The notes below the pieces were generated by a model. It was not told the DNA's origin. It was given only the letters and a program-made list of their open reading frames with translations, and ran no database searches. 64,000 bases of DNA from contig NZ_JACNMO010000005.1 of NCBI RefSeq assembly GCF_020622345.1, positions 62,001-126,000 on the forward strand. Reading direction: 5' to 3'. The stretch comes from Roseobacter weihaiensis (GTDB taxonomy: Bacteria; Pseudomonadota; Alphaproteobacteria; Rhodobacterales; Rhodobacteraceae). Both the position numbers and the translations under genes were made by a program. Each line of letters opens with the position of its first letter. The stretch's first letter is position 1. Positions 45,141-53,813 of the stretch are shown in pieces.

Positions 45141-45977
45141 TTATTCAAACCGCTCGATCAGCTGTCCCAGCCGGTCGAGTTTCTTCAGAGATTCATCTTT
45201 CGCGGTCAACCCGGCCGCAATGACGATGGCATTGCACACCGTCATCGGCACGGTCAGTGTCTGAAAAGCATCCCGATCGCCGGACCGCGGTGCGGCCAGG
45301 ATATGGTCTGGCTGCGGCACAAGAAGCGCACCCGACTTGCCCGAAATCATGATGGTCTCTGCACCAGTCTCCTTTGCGGTCTCCATCAATGCCGCGTAGC
45401 CTCGGGGGGGGCGGCGAAACGCAAAGCTCAAAACCACGTCGCCCCGCTGGAGGCCCAGCATCTGTTCGGCCAGACCACGCGGGTCGGTATCGAGCTGTTG
45501 CACATCCTTGCCGAAGCGGCGAAACCGCTTGACCATCATCAGCGCCAGAACCTCGGCGTTGCCACAGCCGTAAACAAATATCCGCTGCGCATTCATCAGG
45601 ATCCGGGCCGTGCTGGCAATCTGGCCAGCGCTGATGAATTCCTCGATCCGGCCGAGCGCTTGCGCCTCGTCCTGCGCCAGCTTGCCGAGAATCGTGTCAG
45701 AAGTGCTCTCTGTAATGGTTTTTTCAAAGCGGGTCGCGGTTTCGCGGGTGGCGATGAACTCATCGCGCAGCGCATCGCGGAAGGCCGCATAGCTGTCGAA
45801 GCCCAGCTTCTTGGCGAGACGCGAGGCGGTCGCCTCGTGGACACCCACAGATCTCGCCAATTCACCTGCTGTGCCGAGCGCCGCGGCCGTGGGGCTCTCA
45901 ATCACATTCTCGACAAGCAGCCGCTCGCTGGGCGTCAGTGACGTTGCCTGATCCGAGATCGTTTCAATAAGAGACAT
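45141..45977 (-). CDS. RpiR-family transcriptional regulator
   Basis: The 278-residue regulator has an HTH_6 domain (about residues 1-75; LARSVGVHEATASRLAKKLGF) and an SIS sugar-phosphate-binding domain (about 115-245; IFVYGCGNAEVLALMM, DVVLSFAFRRPPRGY). The start at MSLIETISDQ is preceded by GGTGGAG. RpiR proteins respond to phosphosugars. It is 23 bases upstream of the binding-protein gene, so it is likely co-transcribed and regulates the cluster. Confidence 0.9.
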   Translation of the reverse strand: MSLIETISDQATSLTPSERLLVENVIESPTAAALGTAGELARSVGVHEATASRLAKKLGFDSYAAFRDALRDEFIATRETATRFEKTITESTSDTILGKLAQDEAQALGRIEEFISAGQIASTARILMNAQRIFVYGCGNAEVLALMMVKRFRRFGKDVQQLDTDPRGLAEQMLGLQRGDVVLSFAFRRPPRGYAALMETAKETGAETIMISGKSGALLVPQPDHILAAPRSGDRDAFQTLTVPMTVCNAIVIAAGLTAKDESLKKLDRLGQLIERFE

Positions 45978-46608
45978 GCAAACTCCACCACCCCTTGCAC
46001 GTCTTCTTGCATTAATATTGATTCTTTGCAAGCTTATTTGCTGAGCGCGCATCAACTCCGCCGCAAGTTGAAAATACCTACCTCCGTGCGCCTACCAATA
46101 CTCTGAACTCAAAAGGTTTTCGCGGGTCTGGTAGACCTTCTCAGCAGATCATCCGATCCCGCAACGCGGCTTGGCGAATTGCATCAGCAGGCCGAAGCCA
46201 CAGTCGCAAGGCCCTTCCCAAGCAGCGCGACGAGGTTGCCGAAAGCCGCCAGGCAAGAGCAAATCAACTCCGGCTGAAATCGGAATTGGGCTGCGCATGC
46301 GGTACCTCCCGAACGGTAGAGCATGCCCACACTCAGGGCGACGAATAGGGACGACAATCGCCGGTCAGATACCAGCACGGTATGTCAAATTACAATGATG
46401 TGAGGCCCGCATTTCAGGTGGCTGGCGGCGCCCGCAGCAGCATCACACCCTGATGTCCGGCCACTTCGCCCGAATTAAGGTTGCATCGGCAAATGCCGTT
46501 TTGCTGACGTATGAGGCCGGGCCGCCTGATCGTCTCAGAAAGAAGCTATGATTTGTATTGCGGACTGGGGTTGCCCGTCACTCACAGCTTTGGCCACGGC
46601 CGCACCTG
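45978..46608. other. Intergenic region without a recognised gene
   Basis: About 630 bases between the RpiR gene and the end of the heme ABC ATPase gene. The first 100 bases should hold the promoter of the transporter operon. A weak frame at 46184-46378 (minus) has cysteine-rich hydrophobic text but no start signal or family resemblance. Confidence 0.4.
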
Positions 46609-47397
46609 TCAAGCGACATCAGGCTGAACCGCCGCTTGCGGCAGCAGGTACCAGTCGGACGATGGCGGAGGTCGTCGCGTGCGGACCGGACAGTCATAAG
46701 CGTCCGAGAGGTTTTCATCCGTGAGCACGAGGTCCACCCGGCCGTCTGCAACGATACGACCGGACCGCATCAGCACAACTTGATCGGCAAACATCGCCGA
46801 GAGATTGAGATCATGCATGACCGCGACCACGCCACCTCCGGCATCTGCGTAGTCGCGCGCAATCCGCATGACCTGCAACTGATGACCAATGTCCAGGCTC
46901 GAAACGGGCTCGTCCAGAAAGAGCCAACGGGGCTGACCGGCCACCATTGGCTCCCAGACCTGACACAGGACGCGCGCCAGTTGAACGCGCTGCTGTTCTC
47001 CGCCGGAAAGCTCCTGGTAGAAGCGTGCCTCGTACCCGGTCAGACCGACACGCGCCAAAGCCCGGTACGGCAGACGCGCGTCCTGTGACAGACCCTGACC
47101 GAGCCCGAGACGGACCACTTCGATGGCCTGAAAGGGAAAGGACATCGGCGTCGATTGCGGCAGCACTGCCCGGACGCTTGCCAACTGCCACGCCGGCGTC
47201 ACCGCGATATCGTAACCGGCGACCGTTACGTCGCCCGTGCAGGGTGTTTCTCCGGTCAGAGCCTTGAGCAGGGTTGTCTTGCCAGAGCCGTTGGGCCCGA
47301 CAATCGCGGTCAGGGCCGTCGGTCGGGCCTGAAAATCCAGACGGTCAAGAATGGTTTTTGCGCCATATCGCAGCGTGATCCCCTTGGCCCTGATCAT
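46609..47397 (-). CDS. hmuV: Heme ABC transporter ATPase
   Basis: The 262-residue ATPase starts at MIRAKGITLRYG. It has Walker A GPNGSGKTTLLKALTG, signature LSGGEQQRVQLARVL and Walker B RWLFLDEPVSSLDIG. It is the last of four leftward heme genes and energises heme uptake. The start lies one base after the permease stop codon. Confidence 0.92.
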   Translation of the reverse strand: MIRAKGITLRYGAKTILDRLDFQARPTALTAIVGPNGSGKTTLLKALTGETPCTGDVTVAGYDIAVTPAWQLASVRAVLPQSTPMSFPFQAIEVVRLGLGQGLSQDARLPYRALARVGLTGYEARFYQELSGGEQQRVQLARVLCQVWEPMVAGQPRWLFLDEPVSSLDIGHQLQVMRIARDYADAGGGVVAVMHDLNLSAMFADQVVLMRSGRIVADGRVDLVLTDENLSDAYDCPVRTRRPPPSSDWYLLPQAAVQPDVA

Positions 47398-47398
47398 A

Positions 47399-48466
47399 TC
47401 ACAAATCCACCACGCTGCGGCGGCGCAGGAGGATCCACAAAAAGAAGGGTGCGCCAAGCACGGCGGTCACGATCCCGATGGGCAATTCCGCGGGTGCCAC
47501 CACAAAGCGCGAAATGATATCCGCCATCAACAGCAGACTTGCCCCGAGCAGGGCCGAATTGACCAGCAGGCCGTGATGATCGGGTCCTGTGGCCAGCCGC
47601 AGAAGATGCGGCACCACGATGCCCACAAACCCGATGCCGCCCGAGACCGCCACCGCAGCTCCGGTGGCCGCACTGACGGCCAGGATCGCGATGTTTTTTG
47701 TGCGTTGCACATTGATGCCAATGTGATGGGCCGAGGCTTCGCCAAGGGCGAGACCGTTCAGCCCGCGCGCAAGGGTCGTGGCGATCAGCGTGGCCAAAAG
47801 GACAACGGGGCCGGCGATCAAGACCTTGGCCCAGGAACTGCCCGCGAGCGAGCCCAGCTGCCAGAAGGTGAGCTCGCGCAGTTGCAGATCATCAGCATGA
47901 AAGATCAACAGGCCCGAAATAGCACCCGTCAGCGCGCCCAGTGCGATCCCCGCAAGCAGCATCGTGGCCACCGAGGTGCGCCCAGACCTTGTGGCAACAG
48001 CATAGAGCACCATCATGGAGGCCCATGCACCCACAAAGGCCATGACCGGCAGCAGCGCATCACCGAACACACCGGCCATGCCGAAAGGCAGCGCACCGCC
48101 CACCACAATGGCCAGGAGCGCGCCGAGGCCCGCGCCCGCGCTGACGCCCAAAAGACCGGGGTCGGCCAGCGGATTGCGGAAAAGCCCCTGCATGACCGCA
48201 CCGGACACCGCCAGCGCCGCACCAACACAGGCCCCCAGCAGCGTGCGCGGCGCCCGGATCTCCCAAAGGATCACCGCCTCTGTCGTTGTTGTGCCCGCAC
48301 CCATGGCAAGGCTCCAGAGGGCGCGCCAGAGAGATGTGCCGGAAGCGCCCACGGCGAGGCTGGTGATCGACACCGCGACCAGAACAAGTGCCAGGATGCC
48401 GTGAAGCTGCCGGGCGCGTTGGCGGCGATCCACCACCATTGCAACATTCTGGTCGGCCAGCGTCAC
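47399..48466 (-). CDS. hmuU: Heme ABC transporter permease
   Basis: The 355-residue FecCD-family permease has about nine to ten membrane helices and the motifs RAPRTLLGACVGAALAVSGA, MQGLFRNPLADPGLLGVSAG and GIGFVGIVVPHLLRLATGPDH. I chose the GTG at 48466, five bases after the hmuT stop; an ATG at 48439 (MVVDRRQRAR) is also possible. It moves heme from HmuT into the cytoplasm. Confidence 0.9.
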   Translation of the reverse strand: MTLADQNVAMVVDRRQRARQLHGILALVLVAVSITSLAVGASGTSLWRALWSLAMGAGTTTTEAVILWEIRAPRTLLGACVGAALAVSGAVMQGLFRNPLADPGLLGVSAGAGLGALLAIVVGGALPFGMAGVFGDALLPVMAFVGAWASMMVLYAVATRSGRTSVATMLLAGIALGALTGAISGLLIFHADDLQLRELTFWQLGSLAGSSWAKVLIAGPVVLLATLIATTLARGLNGLALGEASAHHIGINVQRTKNIAILAVSAATGAAVAVSGGIGFVGIVVPHLLRLATGPDHHGLLVNSALLGASLLLMADIISRFVVAPAELPIGIVTAVLGAPFFLWILLRRRSVVDL

Positions 48467-48470
48467 CGCA

Positions 48471-49370
48471 TCAGCCCGCGGCGTAGAGCGCGTTGTGCAA
48501 CGCGCGCACGGCCTCTGCCGTGCGCGGGCCGAACCCCAACAGCAAAAGACCATTCATCCGCACCACAGCCTGGGCCTGCGCGGCAGGTGTGGTGCGGAGC
48601 GCGGGCATGTCGAAAAGTTCTGCATCACTGCTGGCGTGCTCGCCCGCGCGGTCCATCATCAGGATCACATCCGGCGCTGCGGATGCGATCGCCTCTGCCG
48701 TTACGGATTTGTAGCCATCAAAGGTGCTGATGGCATTTTCCCCACCGGCCAGACTGATGATTGCATCCGCAGAGGTATCGGTACCGGAAGCCATGAGTTG
48801 CCCCCCCTGGGTGCTGAGAAGGAATATGACGCGTGGACGTGGCTGACCCGAGGCGGCGATATCTTCAGCTGTCGCTTGCAGGTCCGCTGAAACTCTTGCG
48901 GCGAGCGTTGCCGCCTTGTCCGGGACACCCAGAGCGGCCCCCACAGCAGTGATCTTTTCTGCAATCTGGTCCGCGGTCCGGGCCTGTGGCATCTCGATGA
49001 ACGGGATCTGCGCCGATCTAAGCAGATCGAGTGTGTCAGGCGGCCCTGCGCCTTGCTCGGAAATGATGAGATCGGGCTTGGCGCTCAACACACCTTCGGG
49101 TGACAACGCGCGTATGTAGCCCACATCCGGCAGAGCCGTTGCTGCCTCGGGAAAGCTTGATGTGGTGTCGCGGGCGACCAGCCGATGCTCTTCGCCCAAG
49201 GCAAAGACGATCTCGGTAACCGACCCGCCCAGAGAGACGACGCGCATCGCCGCCGCCTCTCCGCGCGCGTTGGAGGTTGCGATGCCGAGCGCGAGGAGCA
49301 CCAGTATCACGATCACGGCAACACGGTCACTCAACCCCAAGCGCCCGGCCCAGACCTGCCGCCGCCTCAT
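48471..49370 (-). CDS. hmuT: Periplasmic heme-binding protein
   Basis: The 299-residue protein has a hydrophobic signal segment (about residues 16-36) and a type III periplasmic-binding fold: MRVVSLGGSVTEIVFALGEE, DVGYIRALSPEGVLSAKPDLII, and VIFLLSTQGGQLMASGTDTSA. It passes heme from the outer-membrane receptor to HmuU. The start overlaps the hmuS stop. Confidence 0.92.
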   Translation of the reverse strand: MRRRQVWAGRLGLSDRVAVIVILVLLALGIATSNARGEAAAMRVVSLGGSVTEIVFALGEEHRLVARDTTSSFPEAATALPDVGYIRALSPEGVLSAKPDLIISEQGAGPPDTLDLLRSAQIPFIEMPQARTADQIAEKITAVGAALGVPDKAATLAARVSADLQATAEDIAASGQPRPRVIFLLSTQGGQLMASGTDTSADAIISLAGGENAISTFDGYKSVTAEAIASAAPDVILMMDRAGEHASSDAELFDMPALRTTPAAQAQAVVRMNGLLLLGFGPRTAEAVRALHNALYAAG

Positions 49371-50413
49371 TGTACAGCTTCCACTTCAAGTGTGGGTAGC
49401 GCTTTGACGATTTCGCGCCAGGCGGGGCGGCTGTCGCGCCCCTCCTTGCCCAGACCAAAAACCTGAAAAATCAGCGTGCCCTGCGCATCAAATGCCTCGA
49501 CCGAGACTGCGGGGCCGCGTTGCGTTGGCTTATCAACCGCCCAAACCTCCGCGATCCGATCCCGGCGCAAATGCAGGTTAAAACCCGGGTCCATGACGTT
49601 TTGCCAGGGGCCCATGGGCTTGAGGGTCCGGATTGGGCCCGTGTGTATCTGGATACAGCCCCGGTTGCCGACAAAGAGCATGATCTCGATCTGCTGATCC
49701 CGCACCGCTTCCAACATCGCATCGACGGCTTTCGGGGGCACTGCGCGCACAAAGGGGGCGCCCGCGATGCGGTAGGCCCCCAGCCGGTTCATCTTGAGTT
49801 TGGACGTCAGGCGCATGAACTGGTGGGTGTCGGTCATCCGCACCCATTCCTTGCGCAGAATATCCAGCTTGCTGACGTCAGATTTGGGCACCTCCGGCGG
49901 TTTTCGGGCGGCAACCACAAGGGTGGCTTCCTGATCCGGCAGCGCAATGTTTGCCGGTGCGTCCGCCCATGCGTCGACAGCGGTCTCGTCACGCAGAAAG
50001 ACCTTGTGCACTGCGTCTCCTGCTGCGTCGAAAACCTGCAAACTGCGCCGCATCCCGGCCTCTGTCTCTTTCTCGACCATATAGGCGTGGCGCCAGTGGC
50101 TCGGAAAAATCCGCAGATCGATCTCTTCCGTCAATACCATCGCTGCATGCGGCCCTGGATGATAGTTGGCGTAGACGCCGATCTTTTCGTGCACGCAAGC
50201 CACGTTGCGGGTCAGCGCCATTGTTTCACCAAAGCTCCCGGCAGCATGCATGATCTGGTCCGGATGGGGCACAACGGCGGTCGCCCCATGGCCAATATGA
50301 GCAGCAACGAGCTGTGCTTCGGTGAGCGCCAGTTTCTCGGCCAGATCACGGTCGCGGGTCTTGCTGTCTGCGGTCCGGGCCGCACGAATCTCTTCGGGGG
50401 TCAGGTGTGTCAT
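49367..50413 (-). CDS. hmuS: Heme-degrading/heme-carrier factor HmuS (HemS/ChuS family)
   Basis: The 348-residue cytoplasmic protein consists of two similar halves, as in HemS and ChuS. The second contains FVGNRGCIQIHTGPIRTLKPM, and the first GATAVVPHPDQIM and AMVLTEEIDLRIFPSHW. It binds imported heme and may break it down or deliver it. The ATG at 50413 directly follows a GTG in the same frame; either may start. It is first in the leftward hmuSTUV operon. Confidence 0.92.
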   Translation of the reverse strand: MTHLTPEEIRAARTADSKTRDRDLAEKLALTEAQLVAAHIGHGATAVVPHPDQIMHAAGSFGETMALTRNVACVHEKIGVYANYHPGPHAAMVLTEEIDLRIFPSHWRHAYMVEKETEAGMRRSLQVFDAAGDAVHKVFLRDETAVDAWADAPANIALPDQEATLVVAARKPPEVPKSDVSKLDILRKEWVRMTDTHQFMRLTSKLKMNRLGAYRIAGAPFVRAVPPKAVDAMLEAVRDQQIEIMLFVGNRGCIQIHTGPIRTLKPMGPWQNVMDPGFNLHLRRDRIAEVWAVDKPTQRGPAVSVEAFDAQGTLIFQVFGLGKEGRDSRPAWREIVKALPTLEVEAVQ

Positions 50414-50416
50414 CAC

Positions 50417-50626
50417 GGCTTACCAATTCTTTTTAAGGGCGGGATCAGAACTGGCTTGGTGAAGCGTTTCACCTGGCTTGCGGAATCTGCAGACATTCTT
50501 GACAATTTTAGTAAGTTTAAGGTAATCCTGCAAGAGCCAAGTGAATAACTTGCTTTAAACCACCTGATTTCGCCGCGGCCAGCCCCCTGCAAGCTCAGCT
50601 ATCAGCCAGCTTTCGAGGGGCCCTCA
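50417..50626. promoter_or_regulatory. Divergent promoter region of the heme locus
   Basis: The gap between hmuS and the heme receptor gene is AT-rich around 50495-50530, with TTGACA at 50499-50504 as a possible rightward -35 element. An iron-responsive site (RirA, Irr or Fur type) is expected here from biology, but I cannot identify one with confidence. Confidence 0.4.
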
Positions 50627-52642
50627 ATGCATCTGTTATCCTTGCGCAGCCTGCTGCGCATCACCACTGCGGTGCTCTGCACTGCCTCCTATCCTGCCTT
50701 GTCAAAGGATCAGGAGACAACCGACGAAGAGACCTATCTCGGCACCATCATTCTTGGCGAAAGCAAACGTGATGTGGCAACCGACACGGCCATTCCCACC
50801 ACCACCATTGACGAAAGAGAGATCAAGGACCGGCAGGCGGGTACGATCGCGGAACTGATTGATTCCGTTCCCGGGGTCACGCTGGTCAACGGCGCAACTG
50901 CAGCAGGCTCCGGCATCAACATCCGCGGATACGGCGCCAACGGTACCTTCGGGACAGACCAGAAGGTACTTATCCAGGTGGATGGTGCCACAAAGGGCAG
51001 CGAAGAACTTTATCGTATCGGCACGCAGCTCTATTCCGACCCCTTCCTCTTCCGTGAGGTTGAAGTCATCCGAGGCACGATCGGGTCGTTTGAATACGGC
51101 TCCGGCGTCTTTGGGGGCGTGGTGCGCCTGGAAACCATCAACGCCTCCGACATCCTTGGAGAGCGGCTTGGCTTTGGCGGGCGTCAGACCCTTGAGTTCT
51201 CTTCAAACGGCGATGGCATCACCAGTTCCACCATCCTGGGATGGAAGCCCGACGAAAACCTCGAGCTTCTCTTTAATTATACCCGCCGGACGCTGGATGT
51301 CCGCACCGATGGCAATGGCGACGACATCAACCCCGACGCAGGGGATCTGGATGACCCGTCCTATCTCCTCAAGGGCCGCTACACCTTCGGTGAAACCCGG
51401 GCGCATTCCCTGACCTTCAGCTACTCCAATACCGAGCAAGAGCAGTTTGACGTGCCCTACGATACCTTCGGTCTCGCCAATTTCGGCAACGTTGACCGTT
51501 TCATCGAAAACGAAGTGGCCAGCTTGCGGTACAATTACGATCCAGCAGGCAGCGACCTCATCAATCTCGATGTGGAGCTGACCTATTCGGATGAGCTTAT
51601 AGAGAGCCAGGCAATTGACCGGTCTCTGCCGGTTTTCAGCCTCAACCTTCTTGATGCCGACAACCGCTATGAGACCACAACCTTGCGGATCCGCAATACG
51701 GCGCTGTTTGAGATGGCAGCCGTGCAGCACGAGTTGCGTGCCGGGGCCGAGTACATCCTGCGCGAGCGTCAGGACGCCAGCGCCGGGGCCGCCCCCGGGG
51801 GCGAAAAAGAGGTCTTTGCGCTGTTTCTGGTCGACGAGATGCAGATCGGGGATGCCTGGACCATCATGCCAGCGCTGCGCTACGAAACCCAGGAGATCAC
51901 GGAGGATCCGATCAACGGCGCGGCAGAATTCGGGGATGATGCGCTGATGGGCGGACTTTCACTCCGGTACGCTTTTGCCAATGGTATCTCCGTCTTCGGC
52001 TCGGGTGCCTATACAGTCAATCTGCCCATCATTGACGATATCAGCAGCGACCTCATCCAGCAATCCGAGCGAGCCACAACCTATGAGGTCGGCGTGGCGT
52101 ACGACGGGCAGGATGTTTTTGAGACAGGCGATGCTCTCGCGCTGAAGCTGAACTACTATACGCAAGAATCCAGCAATGTCACAACCATACGGGCCATCGG
52201 CAATCCACTTGATTCCGTGGATGCGGTTGACCGGGATGGCTTTGAACTGGAGGCGTCCTATGCGCGGCAGAACGGCCTCTATGTCGATCTGAACGCGCAT
52301 ATCTCAGATGGAGAAGAGACATTGCTGAACGGCACGGTGCAGGATTACCGGTTCAATCCGGCAGATTCGGTCCGAATCACGCTGGGACAAAGGATCAGCG
52401 ACATGCTGGATCTGAGTTACGAACTGGTCGCGCAGCGACGGTATGATGAAGGCACAGATATTGCGCCTGGTTTTGGCGTCAGTAATCTGCGCGCGACCTA
52501 TATGCCACAACGAGGGCTGTTGGAGGGCACGGAAATCCGCTTTGGGATCGAAAACGTCTTTGACAAAGTCTATCAGCCGCGCCTCTCGACACGCAATGCG
52601 ACGGGGCGCAATTTCATCCTGACGCTCGCTGCGACCTTCTGA
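50627..52642 (+). CDS. hmuR: TonB-dependent heme/hemoglobin receptor
   Basis: The 671-residue receptor has a signal peptide (about 1-26), a TonB-box region near TYLGTIILGE, and a plug domain with AELIDSVPGVTLVNG, GINIRGYGANG and VEVIRGTIGSFEYGSG. The barrel ends in AATF. Its place opposite hmuSTUV and ahead of a heme-degrading monooxygenase makes heme or hemoprotein the likely ligand. GAGGGG precedes the ATG. Confidence 0.9.
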   Translation: MHLLSLRSLLRITTAVLCTASYPALSKDQETTDEETYLGTIILGESKRDVATDTAIPTTTIDEREIKDRQAGTIAELIDSVPGVTLVNGATAAGSGINIRGYGANGTFGTDQKVLIQVDGATKGSEELYRIGTQLYSDPFLFREVEVIRGTIGSFEYGSGVFGGVVRLETINASDILGERLGFGGRQTLEFSSNGDGITSSTILGWKPDENLELLFNYTRRTLDVRTDGNGDDINPDAGDLDDPSYLLKGRYTFGETRAHSLTFSYSNTEQEQFDVPYDTFGLANFGNVDRFIENEVASLRYNYDPAGSDLINLDVELTYSDELIESQAIDRSLPVFSLNLLDADNRYETTTLRIRNTALFEMAAVQHELRAGAEYILRERQDASAGAAPGGEKEVFALFLVDEMQIGDAWTIMPALRYETQEITEDPINGAAEFGDDALMGGLSLRYAFANGISVFGSGAYTVNLPIIDDISSDLIQQSERATTYEVGVAYDGQDVFETGDALALKLNYYTQESSNVTTIRAIGNPLDSVDAVDRDGFELEASYARQNGLYVDLNAHISDGEETLLNGTVQDYRFNPADSVRITLGQRISDMLDLSYELVAQRRYDEGTDIAPGFGVSNLRATYMPQRGLLEGTEIRFGIENVFDKVYQPRLSTRNATGRNFILTLAATF

Positions 52643-52708
52643 GCCTTGATCGACGCCCGGGAGATGCCAAATGAAGACCCATGTAGAACGACCCAATGGA
52701 GACCAGAT

Positions 52709-53020
52709 ATGTTTATCGCAATGAACAGGTTCACAGTCCGGACCGAGAACGCCGAGGCGTTTGAGGCGCTTTGGCTGGGGCGGGACAGCCACCTGAAAGA
52801 CATGGATGGCTTTGTTGAGTTTCATATGCTCAAGGGTCCGGAGGCCAAGGGCACTATCCTTTACGCCTCTCACACCGTCTGGGCGTCCGAGGACGCTTTT
52901 AGAGACTGGACCCGCAGCACGGCCTTTCGCGATGCACATAAGAACGCGGGAGCAACCGCCAAACTGCACGAAGGATCGCCCACATTCGAAGGGTTCTCAA
53001 CGATCCAGCACATCGCCTGA
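52709..53020 (+). CDS. IsdG-like heme-degrading monooxygenase
   Basis: The 103-residue antibiotic-biosynthesis-monooxygenase-fold protein starts at MFIAMNRFTV, with GGAG eight bases upstream, which rejects the longer frame. The Asn-Trp-His triad of IsdG/IsdI heme oxygenases is present at matching positions: Asn6, Trp67 and His77. It should open imported heme to release iron. It follows the receptor gene by 66 bases and is probably co-transcribed. Confidence 0.87.
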   Translation: MFIAMNRFTVRTENAEAFEALWLGRDSHLKDMDGFVEFHMLKGPEAKGTILYASHTVWASEDAFRDWTRSTAFRDAHKNAGATAKLHEGSPTFEGFSTIQHIA

Positions 53021-53813
53021 GCGCGATCACGATCTGATAGGGCTGCCCGGCACAGACAATCAGCACCATGAGACAGCAGGTGCCACCCGGTATCGCCAAG
53101 GTCCTTTTCAACGTTGTTGAAGATGAACGGCGCATGTTCATGCACCGTCTTTTGCAGGCTCCGGTGGATACTCTGTCTGCCCCACGATGGTCACAGGAAC
53201 CGCGCTCTCGTGGCGAAAGGCGCTAAAATCTGCTGCGTCGTCATGTTCCTCACAGGTGATTTCGCGCGCATCGGGTAGTCAGACAGCATTTGGCTTTGGA
53301 TGGGCAGGCCTGGCCGGTTTGTTTCAAAACGCCATAACAGGACACGGCTTTGCTCATCGGTCCACGGTTCGGGTCAGAGCAGTTTCGCGCGCCTGCTTCA
53401 GCCGGGGACCTTCAGGGCAAATGCATAAGTCATTCTCTGCATCCCATTCGACGGGCGCTCTCACCCACGTATCGCCAGATCGGGCCGCCTTGTCGAAGAC
53501 AGAAACGTGCGGCGCGACCTTGCGGTCGACCAGCAAGCCCAGCATCGGTTCAGCACAGCAGGTCTTCGAACCGATTGCGGATGCCCTGCTACATCCAGCA
53601 ATCGGATTGCACTCCGCTGCGACGATACTAGAATACTGCTCCATCGACCCAAGGTTTCCTTGAAATGCCGTGCACCAAATTCTTCCCGACCCTCGGCCCG
53701 GTATAATGTAAGAGTATCCTTGCGCACCAGTCTGTTAAGAACCGGGTGACGTGCAATAATTCAAAGGCGGCAATCCTTTCACACGAAGAAGGGCCGTGAA
53801 CTGGGAGAGACCA
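53021..53813. other. Gap holding an insertion-sequence remnant
   Basis: About 790 bases lie between the heme monooxygenase and the BCCT-like transporter gene. Apart from the transposase fragment listed separately, the frames are short and broken. The final 60 bases likely contain the transporter promoter and its GGGAGA ribosome-binding site. Confidence 0.4.
53354..53600 (-). pseudogene. Fragment of an IS1182-like transposase
   Basis: The minus strand reads EPMLGLLVDRKVAPHVSVFD, then KAARSGDTW, APVEWDAENDLCICPEG. This follows the order of the IS1182-family segment in which a GYGS-PML-WL stretch precedes xPHIPVxDKSRRxDGT and the YDPExDxYxCPxGK zinc-like motif. No intact ends, start or full catalytic domain are present. 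It is a small eroded piece of a lost insertion sequence. Confidence 0.6.

Noticed and set aside
45129-45941. 270-codon plus-strand frame opposite the RpiR gene
   Set aside because: It is antisense to a regulator with clear HTH and SIS domains.
47351-48730. 459-codon frame antisense to hmuU and hmuT
   Set aside because: Low-complexity polar text without motifs; the opposite strand holds two clear transporter genes.
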